A stretch of 16,853 nt of DNA from JBLHGU01 sp047615875 (GTDB lineage Bacteria; Pseudomonadota; Gammaproteobacteria; Arenicellales; CAJQKF01). The notes under the pieces are model-generated. The model worked only from the letters and a program-made list of their open reading frames with translations, was not told the DNA's origin and searched no databases. The stretch covers positions 1 through 16,853 of the forward strand of contig JBLHGU010000109.1 in assembly GCA_047615875.1 (NCBI GenBank), given 5' to 3'. The first letter of the stretch is position 1. Each line of letters opens with the position of its first letter. Below are positions 1-8,232 of this stretch, one piece after another. A program made the position numbers and the translations under genes.

Positions 1-833
1 CTGACATTTTCCCAATCGACCTGCACATTCAAACCGCACCAGATTCCCGGTGCAACTTCTGTACCCGGCATTTTTGCATCATTAAGCTGGCCACACATCA
101 AACGTTGGTTTGCTTCCCAGTAATCACTTAGCCGGCCTATATCGATCCAGTGAAACGGTAAATCAATCGCATTGAAAGGTAATCCAGCATTGACAATAGC
201 CGGGAATAAATCACTACCGATATCAAATGACTCACTATCCGGAATCAGACTAAGAATTTCTGGCTCAAAAATGTAAATACCCGTATTTACTAGTGTCGAT
301 TTAGCTTCATCTGCAGTTGGTTTTTCCTGAAATGAGCTTATCTGACCATTTTCGTCACAAACTACCACACCATAGTTCGACACCTCATCGCGTTCGACGT
401 TGGCAACCACCAGGCTTGCCACTGCCCCAGACTGCCAGTGTTTACGAACAGCGGTTGTGAGATCGAGATCAATAAGTGCATCGCCACAAATCACCAGGAA
501 GGTATCGTCAAAAAAACCACCGAAATTCTGAATACGCTTTATGCCGCCTGCTGACCCAATAGGCTGGGCCACCACTTCGCCATCCTCAATTACGCCCTCA
601 AAAGAATAACCAATCTCAACACCCCAGCGACGGCCATCGCCAAAATAAGATTCAATGCTAGTTGCCAGGTGACTGGTATTAACCATTATCTGGTCAAACC
701 CGTGTCGAGAAAGCTCTTCAACCAGATACTCCATCACAGGTTTACCAAGAATCGGAATCATCGGCTTTGGTAAGACCTGAGTAAGTGGACGTACTCGGGT
801 TCCCTTACCCGCCGCCAGAATCATTGCTTTCAT
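1..833 (-). CDS. NDP-sugar nucleotidyltransferase (GDP-mannose or glucose-1-phosphate pyrophosphorylase type), 3' end missing
   Basis: This gene enters from the window's left edge; about 277 N-terminal residues are visible and no stop is reached. It probably joins a sugar-1-phosphate to a nucleoside triphosphate, giving an activated sugar for envelope polysaccharide. The N-terminus shows the nucleotidyltransferase signature LAAGKGTRVRPLT followed by LPKPMIPI, then the metal-site motif VICGDALIDLDL, an FQEKPT segment and a WIDIG motif. The last visible residues (GTEVAPGIWCG) look like the beginning of a left-handed beta-helix domain. The chosen ATG at 833 has a GGGG stretch eight bases upstream; in-frame ATGs at 839 and 851 are possible. 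It lies downstream of clpB on the same strand after a 167-base gap. The family assignment is firm; the sugar and nucleotide cannot be decided from sequence alone. Confidence 0.85.
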   Translation of the reverse strand, partial: MKAMILAAGKGTRVRPLTQVLPKPMIPILGKPVMEYLVEELSRHGFDQIMVNTSHLATSIESYFGDGRRWGVEIGYSFEGVIEDGEVVAQPIGSAGGIKRIQNFGGFFDDTFLVICGDALIDLDLTTAVRKHWQSGAVASLVVANVERDEVSNYGVVVCDENGQISSFQEKPTADEAKSTLVNTGIYIFEPEILSLIPDSESFDIGSDLFPAIVNAGLPFNAIDLPFHWIDIGRLSDYWEANQRLMCGQLNDAKMPGTEVAPGIWCGLNVQVDWENV

Positions 834-938
834 TGTCATTACCCCACTCATGTGTTTTGGTTATTGTCGCATTCTAATACACAGCACTTTAAGAAAAGGT
901 GCTCGAGACTTTAAATTTACAACTATTTTTAAATCTTT

Positions 939-983
939 AAAATTGCCACCTGCCCTGTCATTGTGAAACGACAGGACAATTTT
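939..983 (-). terminator. Inverted repeat after clpB, possible terminator
   Basis: The 167 bases between clpB and the nucleotidyltransferase hold no gene. They contain a nested inverted repeat: an inner stem CCTGTC/GACAGG (954-959 with 970-975) and an outer stem AAAATTG/CAATTTT (939-945 with 977-983), separated on one side by an eight-base bulge. Read on the minus strand, the structure follows the clpB stop and ends in ATTTT, so it could end clpB transcription. The bulge and short T-run make it weak. Confidence 0.4.
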
Positions 984-1000
984 CCGACTGCCATTTCGTT

Positions 1001-3601
1001 TTAGGCCGCTTCAACTTCGACCATTGGTTCACTCTCAAATACAAACCCGTCCACATTTGCCCCAACGCGGACCAAATCGCCGGGACCGAAGCACCCTGAT
1101 AGTATTTTTTCGGCAAGCTTATTCTCAAGCCCGGTTTGCAATGCTCTACGCAATGGCCGAGCGCCATAAACAGGATCGAAACCCACTTCGGCGAGTCGAT
1201 CTAACGCCGCTTCTGAAAGTTCAATATCCATATCTCGATCGATCAAACGTTGACGCAAGCCAGCCAGCTGAATTACGGCTATTGCACGAAGCTGGTCTTT
1301 ATTCAATGGATGAAAAACCACCAGATCATCTATTCGATTGATAAACTCCGGCCTAAAATGACGTCCAACCAACTCCATAACGGAATCCTTAATCGCTGCA
1401 TAGTCACCGCTTTGAGTAAACTCCTGTATACGCTCAGAACCAAGGTTTGAGGTCATGATAATCACCGTATTGCGAAAATCAACCGTTCGTCCCTGCCCAT
1501 CGGTTAGACGACCATCATCCAACACCTGCAACAATACGTTGAATACATCGGGGTGGGCTTTTTCCACTTCATCCAACAGTAGGACGGAATAGGGTCGACG
1601 CCGAATTGCCTCTGTTAGATACCCGCCTTCTTCATAACCGACATAACCTGGTGGTGCTCCTATGAGACGGGAAACGGAATGTTTTTCCATAAACTCCGAC
1701 ATATCAATACGAACCATGGATGTCTCGGTATCAAATAGAAACGACGCAAGAGATTTGCTTAGTTCAGTCTTTCCCACACCAGTGGGACCAAGAAACAGGA
1801 AAGAGCCAAGGGGTCGGTCGGGATCAGACAACCCAGCTCTAGATCGCCGAATGGCATTGCTCACCGCTGAAATCGCTTCATCTTGCCCGACGACACGCTG
1901 ATGGAGATCCTGCTCCATGCGCAATAATTTGTCTTTTTCACCTTCGAGCATTTTTGCTACGGGGATACCCGTCCAACGAGAAACTACTTCAGCTATTTCT
2001 TCAGTACCTACGCTATTTCGAAGTAACTGACGTTCTTGACCTTCCACATCTGCGGCAGCTTCCAGTTGCTTGTGGAGTTCCGGAATTAGACCGTATTGCA
2101 GTTCCGAAGCGCGCGCGAGATCACCGGCGCGCTGGGCCGCTTGCATTTCGACACGACAGCGGTCCAGTTCTTCTTTAACATGCTGACTACCATGTAAGGC
2201 CGCTTTTTCAGCCTTCCAGACTTCATCTAACTCAGAGTAATCTCGTTCCAGCTCATTCAGCTCAACTTGCAAGTTTGCTAAACGTTTTTTACTGGCCGCA
2301 TCAGAGTCTTTCTTCAGCGCTTCGCGTTCAATTTTTAATTGGATTACTCTACGATCCAGCTTATCCATTGACTCTGGCTTCGAGTCAATCTCCATGCGAA
2401 TTCGACTGGCCGCTTCATCGATCAAATCGATCGCTTTATCTGGCAATTGCCGATCAGCTATGTAACGGTTTGATAATGTCACCGCAGAAACTATAGCTGG
2501 GTCGGTAATATCAACTCCATGATGAATTTCGTATTTTTCTCGCAGTCCTCGCAATATCGCAACGCTATCCGCAACATTTGGCTCTTCAACCAGCACTTTC
2601 TGGAATCTGCGCTCTAAAGCCGCATCTTTCTCAACATGCTTGCGGTATTCATCCAGCGTTGTAGCGCCAATACAATGCAATTCACCACGGGCAAGGGCGG
2701 GCTTCAACATATTGCCTGCATCCATCGCACCTTCGGCCTTGCCTGCACCTACCATAGTATGCAACTCGTCAACAAAAAGTATTATTTGCCCTTCCTGTTT
2801 TGACAAGTCGTTGAGTACGGCTTTAAGCCGCTCTTCAAATTCGCCACGAAACTTAGCCCCTGCGATTAAAGCGGCAAGGTCCAGAGACAATAGTCTTTTT
2901 CCTTTAACACCCTCCGGCACCTCTCCATTGATAATACGTTGTGCCAGCCCTTCAACTATAGCTGTTTTACCTACACCTGGCTGACCAATTAGCACTGGAT
3001 TATTCTTTGTGCGTCGTTGCAAAACTTGAATGGTACGACGAATCTCATCATCGCGACCAATAACTGGGTCCAATTTCCCCTGTTCTGCAAGCTCGGTTAC
3101 ATCAACTGTATATTTTTCCAGCGCCTGCCGTTGATCCTCGGCATTAACATCGTTTACAGCCTGACCATTTCTAATACGATCAATTGCGGTTTCTATACCT
3201 GACTTTGATGCACCGGCGGATTTTAGTAATTTCCCTGTAGGCCCTTTATCCTCAAGAAGCGCCAACAGAAATAATTCACTGGTTATGAATTGGTCATTAC
3301 GTTTTTGCGCCAACTTATCAGTGATATTAAGCAACCGACCAAGCTCATTAGATAAATGAACTTCCCCGGCAGTACCCTCTACGGATGACATTGCATCAAT
3401 CGATTCAGCTAATTTAGAATGCAATAAATTAACGTTCACATCCGCCGACTGCAGAACATGGCGCACGCTTCCGCCCTGCTGATCAAGCATTGCCAACAAC
3501 AAATGCAGAGCTTCAATAAATTGATGATCCCGGCCCACGGCCAGGCTTTGTGCATCCGCTAGTGCGGCTTGAAATTTACTTGTTAGTTTATCCATTCGCA
3601 T
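1001..3601 (-). CDS. clpB: ClpB disaggregase, Hsp100 AAA+ ATPase
   Basis: ClpB is a cytoplasmic hexameric ATPase that pulls polypeptides out of aggregates together with DnaK/DnaJ/GrpE. The 866 residues match the usual length. An N-terminal Clp repeat domain (about 1-145) is followed by AAA-1 with Walker A GQPGVGKT (206-213) and Walker B ILFVDEL. Next come the coiled-coil M domain (about 405-530) and AAA-2 with GPTGVGKT, LLLDEVEKAHPDV and the GYVGYEEGG pore loop. The C-terminus has the PVYGARPLRRA sensor-2 region. The first Walker A has Gln where E. coli ClpB has Glu, a position that tolerates change. Translation may begin at MRMDKL (3601) or two codons later. A heat-shock promoter and a structured leader lie just upstream. 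The nearest upstream gene on this strand, an acyl-CoA ligase, is functionally unrelated. Confidence 0.98.
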   Translation of the reverse strand: MRMDKLTSKFQAALADAQSLAVGRDHQFIEALHLLLAMLDQQGGSVRHVLQSADVNVNLLHSKLAESIDAMSSVEGTAGEVHLSNELGRLLNITDKLAQKRNDQFITSELFLLALLEDKGPTGKLLKSAGASKSGIETAIDRIRNGQAVNDVNAEDQRQALEKYTVDVTELAEQGKLDPVIGRDDEIRRTIQVLQRRTKNNPVLIGQPGVGKTAIVEGLAQRIINGEVPEGVKGKRLLSLDLAALIAGAKFRGEFEERLKAVLNDLSKQEGQIILFVDELHTMVGAGKAEGAMDAGNMLKPALARGELHCIGATTLDEYRKHVEKDAALERRFQKVLVEEPNVADSVAILRGLREKYEIHHGVDITDPAIVSAVTLSNRYIADRQLPDKAIDLIDEAASRIRMEIDSKPESMDKLDRRVIQLKIEREALKKDSDAASKKRLANLQVELNELERDYSELDEVWKAEKAALHGSQHVKEELDRCRVEMQAAQRAGDLARASELQYGLIPELHKQLEAAADVEGQERQLLRNSVGTEEIAEVVSRWTGIPVAKMLEGEKDKLLRMEQDLHQRVVGQDEAISAVSNAIRRSRAGLSDPDRPLGSFLFLGPTGVGKTELSKSLASFLFDTETSMVRIDMSEFMEKHSVSRLIGAPPGYVGYEEGGYLTEAIRRRPYSVLLLDEVEKAHPDVFNVLLQVLDDGRLTDGQGRTVDFRNTVIIMTSNLGSERIQEFTQSGDYAAIKDSVMELVGRHFRPEFINRIDDLVVFHPLNKDQLRAIAVIQLAGLRQRLIDRDMDIELSEAALDRLAEVGFDPVYGARPLRRALQTGLENKLAEKILSGCFGPGDLVRVGANVDGFVFESEPMVEVEAA

Positions 3602-3607
3602 GTCTAT

Positions 3608-3637
3608 ACCCCGTGAAAAAGACCCCTAGACGGGGTC
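3608..3637 (-). promoter_or_regulatory. clpB leader with two mutually exclusive hairpins
   Basis: On the minus strand, GACCCC (3637-3632) can pair with GGGGTC (3626-3621) around a five-base loop. This is followed at once by TTTTT (3620-3616), the form of an intrinsic terminator. The same 5' arm, as ACCCCGT (3636-3630), is also perfectly complementary over seven bases to ACGGGGT (3614-3608), which contains the only purine-rich stretch before the clpB ATG at 3601. Both pairings cannot form together. The structure lies downstream of the predicted heat-shock promoter, so it is part of the clpB leader. A regulatory function is inferred; it might instead simply terminate readthrough from the ligase gene. 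Confidence 0.5.
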
Positions 3638-3664
3638 AACAATCGTGACTAATTACTGCACGAA

Positions 3665-3693
3665 ATGTGGGGACATTGAACAGACGTTTCAAC
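3665..3693 (-). promoter_or_regulatory. Sigma-32 (RpoH) type heat-shock promoter for clpB
   Basis: On the minus strand GTTGAAA (3693-3687) matches the sigma-32 -35 consensus CTTGAAA at six of seven bases. After a 14-base spacer comes CCCCACAT (3672-3665), close to the -10 consensus CCCCATnT. The expected start of transcription is near 3658, giving a leader of roughly 57 bases before clpB. Heat-shock control of clpB by RpoH is established in enterobacteria, so position and gene agree. Confidence 0.75.
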
Positions 3694-3725
3694 AGGCTCG
3701 ACGAATAATTGCCAACTCCAGTCAA

Positions 3726-5282
3726 CTACTGACTCTTTCGCACTTCATTATCCTGAAAGAATTGAGGTAACTTATGCAGTGCGATCTTACCTAGCGGCGT
3801 ACGGGGTAATTCTTCAATTAGGGCGAACCTGGCAATACGATTGTGTGTAGATACCAAAGCGTTGAATGATTTCAAAACTTCGCGGGCAATTTGTTGAGGA
3901 TCATCTGCTTCTATGGCAAGAATAGCAGCGGCACGCATATCTATTTCCAACACTGCGGCCTCCTTAATTCTTGGGTCTCTTTCGAGTAGCGTTTCAAGTT
4001 CGTCGGGATAAATGTTTTTACCGGCCTCGGTAACGATTAAACGCTTTTTACGACCTGTTAAAGTTATACGATTATCGGCGTCGAGGGTGGCAAGATCCCC
4101 GGTTGAAAACCATTCTCCATCCATCACCTCATTGGTGTAAGCAATATCTGTATAACCCAGCATAATATTAGGACCACGTACCTGCAATTCTCCTGAGCCA
4201 TCAGCATTCTTTTCTACAAGCCTTATCTCAATATCCTGAAGAGGCTTTCCAACGCTATCCATTACATTATCAAAATGTTCCTGCACAGCGACTGCCGGCG
4301 ATGTTTCAGTCAATCCATAACCCTGGCGTAGCGAAATACCCAGATCGAGGTAATATTGTTTTATTTCCGGATCAAGCCGAGAACCTCCACTTAGCCAACA
4401 CTTAAGATTGCCACCAAGGTTTTTCCGAATTGGTGCGTTAAGATATCGACGTAAAAAAAGTGGGCTTTTGCGTATCAGCCCTATATAGGCGCGCAAAAAT
4501 GGGCTACCACTGGCAAACTTCTTTTCCAGTCCTATCATGATATTTCGAAACAATCTTGGCACAGCAACTAAAATCGTGATCTGATTCTCCTTCATTGCAT
4601 CGACAATTTCTTTCGCCGCCAGGACCCGGGGCGCAACTAAACAACCTCCGGCATTCAAACCAAGCATTAAGTTAGCGGTGAGCCCCATAGCATGAGAAAA
4701 AGGTAGCAGGGCGAGAAATCTATCATTGCTATCCAGAGACACAAAGGCCGCCCCTGCTCGAGCATTTGACGTCATGTTTCGATGTGAAAGCCTGACTATT
4801 TTCGGAGTACCGGTGCTTCCTGACGTATAAATCGCTAACGCTTGGTCATTGGGCTCAAATTGCTCCCGAAGTTCTTCTTCACGCTCATTGACAGGCCCAG
4901 TACTAATCATTTCTATCGGAAGATCTTGAGTGGAGTATGTTCGCTGGTGTGTCAAAATGAGTTTCGGCTGGATGGCTTCCATTTGTGATTCGATTTCATG
5001 TTGACTATTACCGATATGCACAGGAGCCACGATTCCGCCGAGCTTCCATACTGCCAGGGCTGCAGTGCACCACTCCGGTCCATTTGGCGCCATAACTGCA
5101 ACAACAGTGTCTTTTTGCACTCCAGACTCGCGCAAATTAGCCGCCATATTGAGAATTGCCTTGTACAATTCAGCATGACTAACCCGCCTCTCGGCACCCT
5201 TTTCGAGTCTGCAAATCCATGCCACCTGGTTTTCATACTTTTGCAGCGAGGCACTGATCATTGACCATATATCTTCTCTCAT
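3726..5282 (-). CDS. AMP-forming acyl-CoA ligase (long-chain fatty acid CoA ligase type)
   Basis: This member of the ANL adenylate-forming family is expected to activate a carboxylic acid, probably a fatty acid, first to an acyl-AMP and then to the CoA thioester. Of its 518 residues, the phosphate-binding motif YTSGSTGTPK lies at 152-161. The YGLTETSP adenine-site motif, FSTGD, and the hinge GRKKRLIVTEAGKNIYP follow. The C-terminal LPRTPLGKIALHKL carries the catalytic lysine near 499. The length fits a complete enzyme. The ATG at 5282 has AAGGAA seven bases upstream. It lies upstream of clpB on the same strand, separated by 124 bases containing clpB's own promoter, and is divergent from the broken nadC. 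The substrate is not visible; medium- or long-chain fatty acids are most likely, and an aryl acid or a carrier-protein partner cannot be excluded. Confidence 0.88.
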   Translation of the reverse strand: MREDIWSMISASLQKYENQVAWICRLEKGAERRVSHAELYKAILNMAANLRESGVQKDTVVAVMAPNGPEWCTAALAVWKLGGIVAPVHIGNSQHEIESQMEAIQPKLILTHQRTYSTQDLPIEMISTGPVNEREEELREQFEPNDQALAIYTSGSTGTPKIVRLSHRNMTSNARAGAAFVSLDSNDRFLALLPFSHAMGLTANLMLGLNAGGCLVAPRVLAAKEIVDAMKENQITILVAVPRLFRNIMIGLEKKFASGSPFLRAYIGLIRKSPLFLRRYLNAPIRKNLGGNLKCWLSGGSRLDPEIKQYYLDLGISLRQGYGLTETSPAVAVQEHFDNVMDSVGKPLQDIEIRLVEKNADGSGELQVRGPNIMLGYTDIAYTNEVMDGEWFSTGDLATLDADNRITLTGRKKRLIVTEAGKNIYPDELETLLERDPRIKEAAVLEIDMRAAAILAIEADDPQQIAREVLKSFNALVSTHNRIARFALIEELPRTPLGKIALHKLPQFFQDNEVRKSQ

Positions 5283-5454
5283 AACCAGTTCCTTAATAAA
5301 ATGGAGTACCGTTAACCTCTGGCAACACGTTACAATCGTGCGTCCAGAACGTTGTGATGTCTGCTAATCTGGCCTACCCTGATTGAACCACGCCCATCAC
5401 ATATCTTGGAATCTAAACAATTTACCGCCATTGATCCAGTCTATCGAACCAATC

Positions 5455-6291
5455 GTGACTAATTTAATTACCAATGAATACATACAAAGCACTGTAAAAC
5501 GTGCAATTTCCGAAGATCTTGGCAGTGGTGATTTAACCGCTAACTTGCTGGATGCAGAGAAAATTGTTGAAGCAACGATAATAAGCCGTAAACCTACAAT
5601 GGTTTGTGGATCGTCCTGTTGTACAGAAGTATTTCAACAAATTGATAATCAAACACAACTATCCTGGCTAGTTGAAGAGGGTGATTTAGCCGCCGCAAAC
5701 ACACATTGGGTCAAAGTAGCTGGTACAGCTAAATCAATATTAACAGCAGAGTGAACCGCACTTAATTTTCTGCAAACCATGTCTGCTACGGCCTATTGTG
5801 CTTATCAGTATCTGCAAGCGGTTCAAGGTACAGAAGTTAGAATTCTAGATACACGTAAGACCTTGCCGGGATTACGACTTGAACAAAAGTTTGCAGTAGC
5901 AACCGCCGGTGCGAGTAACCACCGGATTGGACTTTTTGACGGCTAACTCATCAAAGAAAACCATATTCGGGCCTGTGGCTCAATACAGAATGTAATGGCT
6001 CAAATTCCACAGGATAATAGCTACTCAGTAGTGTTAGAAGTTGAAACACTAATTGAACTGGAGCAAGCTCTTGAGGCTGGATTCAACCAAATAATGCTTG
6101 ATAATTTCGAGCTTCAGAACATACGAACCGCGGTTAAACTGTGTAAAGGTAAAGCCGAACTGGAAGTATCAGGCAATGTTACTCTGGATACTATCCGAAG
6201 TTATGCGGAGACTGGAGTAGACTACATCTCTGTTGGTGCCATCACAAAAAATATAGATGCAGCAGATTTAAGCCTGCTCATTGATAGTTAA
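5455..6291 (+). pseudogene. nadC: nadC, nicotinate-nucleotide pyrophosphorylase, interrupted by two in-frame stops
   Basis: NadC (quinolinate phosphoribosyltransferase) converts quinolinate and PRPP to nicotinate mononucleotide in de novo NAD synthesis. The reading frame is alignable end to end: ISEDLGSGDLTANLL, TALNFLQT, LDTRKTLPGLR, NHRIGLFD, LIKENHI, IMLDNF and ETGVDYISVGA are all recognisable. Two stops interrupt it without a frameshift. TGA at 5752-5754 replaces the active-site arginine of the E-R-T-A-L-N-F motif, consistent with one CGA-to-TGA change. TAA at 5944-5946 lies just before LIKENHI, where Phe or Tyr is usual. The glycine-rich CGGG segment before NHR has become TAGAS, and VEVEVEN is VVLEVET, suggesting relaxed selection. 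A GTG at 5455 gives the normal family length; the frame stays open back to a TTG at 5383. No ribosome-binding site is obvious. Inactivation is likely but assembly error should be excluded. Confidence 0.85.
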
Positions 6292-6345
6292 AAAAACGCC
6301 CACCCGTTAAGCTGCGGAGCTTCCAGGCAGTATTAAAATCACCTA

Positions 6346-6849
6346 TTAAGGGCAGGCTATACTCGAGTTAGTACCTTTGTTTAACCAGGCACAATCAACA
6401 GGTCCAACGTGGCCGGTTACAAACTTACCCTGTGGCGACACGATAAAACTTGAGGGCAATCCTTTGAGTGGTTCAAATGGCAACAATGGCATTTTGCCCA
6501 CTCTGACAACGGGATAGGTAATTCCAAAGCCCTCGATGAATGACTCTAACGCGTGTACCCCTATCGTTTCAAAATTCACACCAATGACCGTTGCGGCAGG
6601 GTTATTTTCGTGAAAATACTGCAATTCAGGAATTTCTGCGACACAGGGCCCACACCAGGTAGCCCAAAAATTCACTACAACCCATTGGCCTCTAAAATCC
6701 GCCAGTTTGACCAGTTCTCCCTGAGGATTTAGTCGTTCAAAATCAAGCGTGGCATTGCTTGCGGAATAAGCGGCAGCACCGAACAGTAATGAGCTTATGA
6801 GCAGCACACAACGAAAAACTGCTGGAACTAGAATGAACAGTCTAATCAA
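6346..6849 (-). CDS. Exported TlpA/ResA-type thioredoxin-like protein
   Basis: This 167-residue protein is probably a periplasmic thiol-disulfide oxidoreductase. A basic and hydrophobic N-terminus, ending around GAAAYSA at residue 30, looks like a signal peptide or membrane anchor. The thioredoxin-like fold carries WCGPC at 65-69 in the context NFWATWCGPCVAEIPEL, and the cis-proline motif GLP at 130-132. Two extra cysteines, C153 and C166, lie at the C-terminus outside the usual active site. The start is a TTG at 6849 that overlaps the last eight bases of the upstream regulator, so the two genes are translationally coupled; no later in-frame ATG would keep the leader. Two stops stand in tandem (TAA then TAG). 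It likely belongs with the regulator and the divergent rhodanese in one sulfur or thiol module. Its substrate is unknown. Confidence 0.82.
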   Translation of the reverse strand: MIRLFILVPAVFRCVLLISSLLFGAAAYSASNATLDFERLNPQGELVKLADFRGQWVVVNFWATWCGPCVAEIPELQYFHENNPAATVIGVNFETIGVHALESFIEGFGITYPVVRVGKMPLLPFEPLKGLPSSFIVSPQGKFVTGHVGPVDCAWLNKGTNSSIACP

Positions 6850-8179
6850 GTTCCAATACCTGATTGCCGAGGCGCTCCCTCAGCAATCGAACATGCCGAT
6901 AGATAGTCCGTTCGCTCATTCCCAGAGAACGCGCTGCCTTGCTTCGATTCCCTTGATTATTTTTGAGGGCTGTTAATACTCTCTCTTCTTTCGCGGTTAG
7001 AGCCTGCAAGTCCAAATCACTTCGAGGGGCGGGTGCAGCAGTTTCATTCACAGATAAACCTTCGAATCTAAGATGTTTAGGCCGAATCGTATCCTCGCCC
7101 GCCAATATCGTTGCTCGCTCAAGGATATTACGTAACTCACGCACGTTACCCGGAAAGTCATAGCCCATCAGGGCCTCTATCACTTTGATAGTTAACGGTA
7201 ATTGCGCGTTACCATTCTCTATCTTAGCAAGCAGAGCCTCGGCGAGCTGAGGCACATCGTCCACACTGTTCCTAAGCGGGGGAATGCCGATAGGAAATGC
7301 CGATAACCGATAATAAAGATCACGTCGAAATTCACCGTTCTCTACCATTTGTGCTAACGACCGCGTGGTTGATGCAATCAGCCTGACATCTATAGATTGG
7401 TATTCACTTCCACCTACACGACGAAAACTAGATGTTTCAATAAAGCGCAAAAGCCTGGTTTGCAACGCCATGGAGAGTTCACACACATCGTCCATGTAAA
7501 TGGTGCCTCGATCAGCAGATTCCAACAATCCTAAACGAACTTCACCAGCGCCAGTTTCGACACCAAAAAGTTCTTGCTCCGGTGATTCTTCCCCCAAATT
7601 CGTACAATCTACCACTACCAGCGGCCCAAGGTGCTTGGTTGAATACTGATGAATATATTTAGCAGCGCATTCCTTTCCCACACCACTTTCCCCTTCTAGT
7701 AAAACCGTGGTTTGAGTGGGGGCGACCCGTTGTAATATGCTTAGCAACCGTAGCATTGCCCCTGACCGGCCCACCATTGTTTCGTTAGCGGTTTCCTGTA
7801 GATCGCCATCTAATGGGACAATCTTTTCTGCCATAAAAGCGACCCTGCCCTGTTCGTCTAGAAGCGGAGTAGCGTTCAATAACACCCGTTCCTCGCAACC
7901 ATTCTTGTCATAATGCACATGGACCACACTGGTCGCATGGCGGTTGCGAAAAACCTCCACCAATGGACAATGCTCGCCGTTTTGATGGCAAGGCACCGCA
8001 CTGTGATGAGATACCTCGTGACAGCATTTACCAGCAATTGTCCGTGTAGTAGTTGCGTAGTGATCACAATATTGCTTGTTTGCCGCAACAATCTGGTAAT
8101 TTTTATTGATTATGACAAAGGGCTCAGAGACTAAATCAACGAGCTGCTGTATGGTTGGTTTTTGGGAAGCTAGGGGCAT
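6842..8179 (-). CDS. PAS-AAA+-Fis transcription regulator lacking the GAFTGA loop
   Basis: The 445 residues have the architecture of a bacterial enhancer-binding protein. An N-terminal PAS-like sensor (about 10-125) is followed by an AAA+ domain (about 133-370) with Walker A GESGVGKE (163-170), Walker B GTIYMDDV and arginine-finger region EFRRDLYYRL. A Fis-type helix-turn-helix follows (about 396-436, GNRSKAARSLGMSERTIYRH). The sensor has a dense Cys/His cluster: C52, C53, H54, H58, H59, C64, H65, H70 and C71, plus C38 and C95, suited to bind metal, heme or an iron-sulfur cluster, or to react as thiols. The region after ELFG (203-206) reads VETGAGEVRLGLLE: the GAFTGA motif that contacts sigma-54 is absent and the segment is shortened. 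It may therefore act on sigma-70 promoters, as TyrR does. It overlaps the thioredoxin gene and faces the rhodanese operon, its likely target. Confidence 0.88.
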   Translation of the reverse strand: MPLASQKPTIQQLVDLVSEPFVIINKNYQIVAANKQYCDHYATTTRTIAGKCCHEVSHHSAVPCHQNGEHCPLVEVFRNRHATSVVHVHYDKNGCEERVLLNATPLLDEQGRVAFMAEKIVPLDGDLQETANETMVGRSGAMLRLLSILQRVAPTQTTVLLEGESGVGKECAAKYIHQYSTKHLGPLVVVDCTNLGEESPEQELFGVETGAGEVRLGLLESADRGTIYMDDVCELSMALQTRLLRFIETSSFRRVGGSEYQSIDVRLIASTTRSLAQMVENGEFRRDLYYRLSAFPIGIPPLRNSVDDVPQLAEALLAKIENGNAQLPLTIKVIEALMGYDFPGNVRELRNILERATILAGEDTIRPKHLRFEGLSVNETAAPAPRSDLDLQALTAKEERVLTALKNNQGNRSKAARSLGMSERTIYRHVRLLRERLGNQVLELD

Positions 8180-8232
8180 AGATAGGGGCTAATATCGAAA
8201 AGAAGATATGCGAGTTTTCTATTTACAACGAT

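Noticed and set aside
2640..2984. 114-codon plus-strand open frame inside clpB
   Set aside because: Antisense to a highly conserved AAA+ domain; a shadow of clpB codon use.
5383..5754. Free-standing 123-residue protein upstream of a second 98-residue protein (5995-6291)
   Set aside because: Both are parts of one nadC frame separated by in-frame stops; neither has its own start context.
5752..5946. Stop-codon reassignment or selenocysteine recoding to explain the nadC stops
   Set aside because: TGA and TAA end other genes here (aat, the acyltransferase, rhodanese, bpt). The replaced residues are expected to be Arg and Phe/Tyr, and no recoding structure was seen.
6309..6322. AAGCT/AGCTT inverted repeat after nadC as a terminator
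   Set aside because: Only five base pairs and no T-run on either side.
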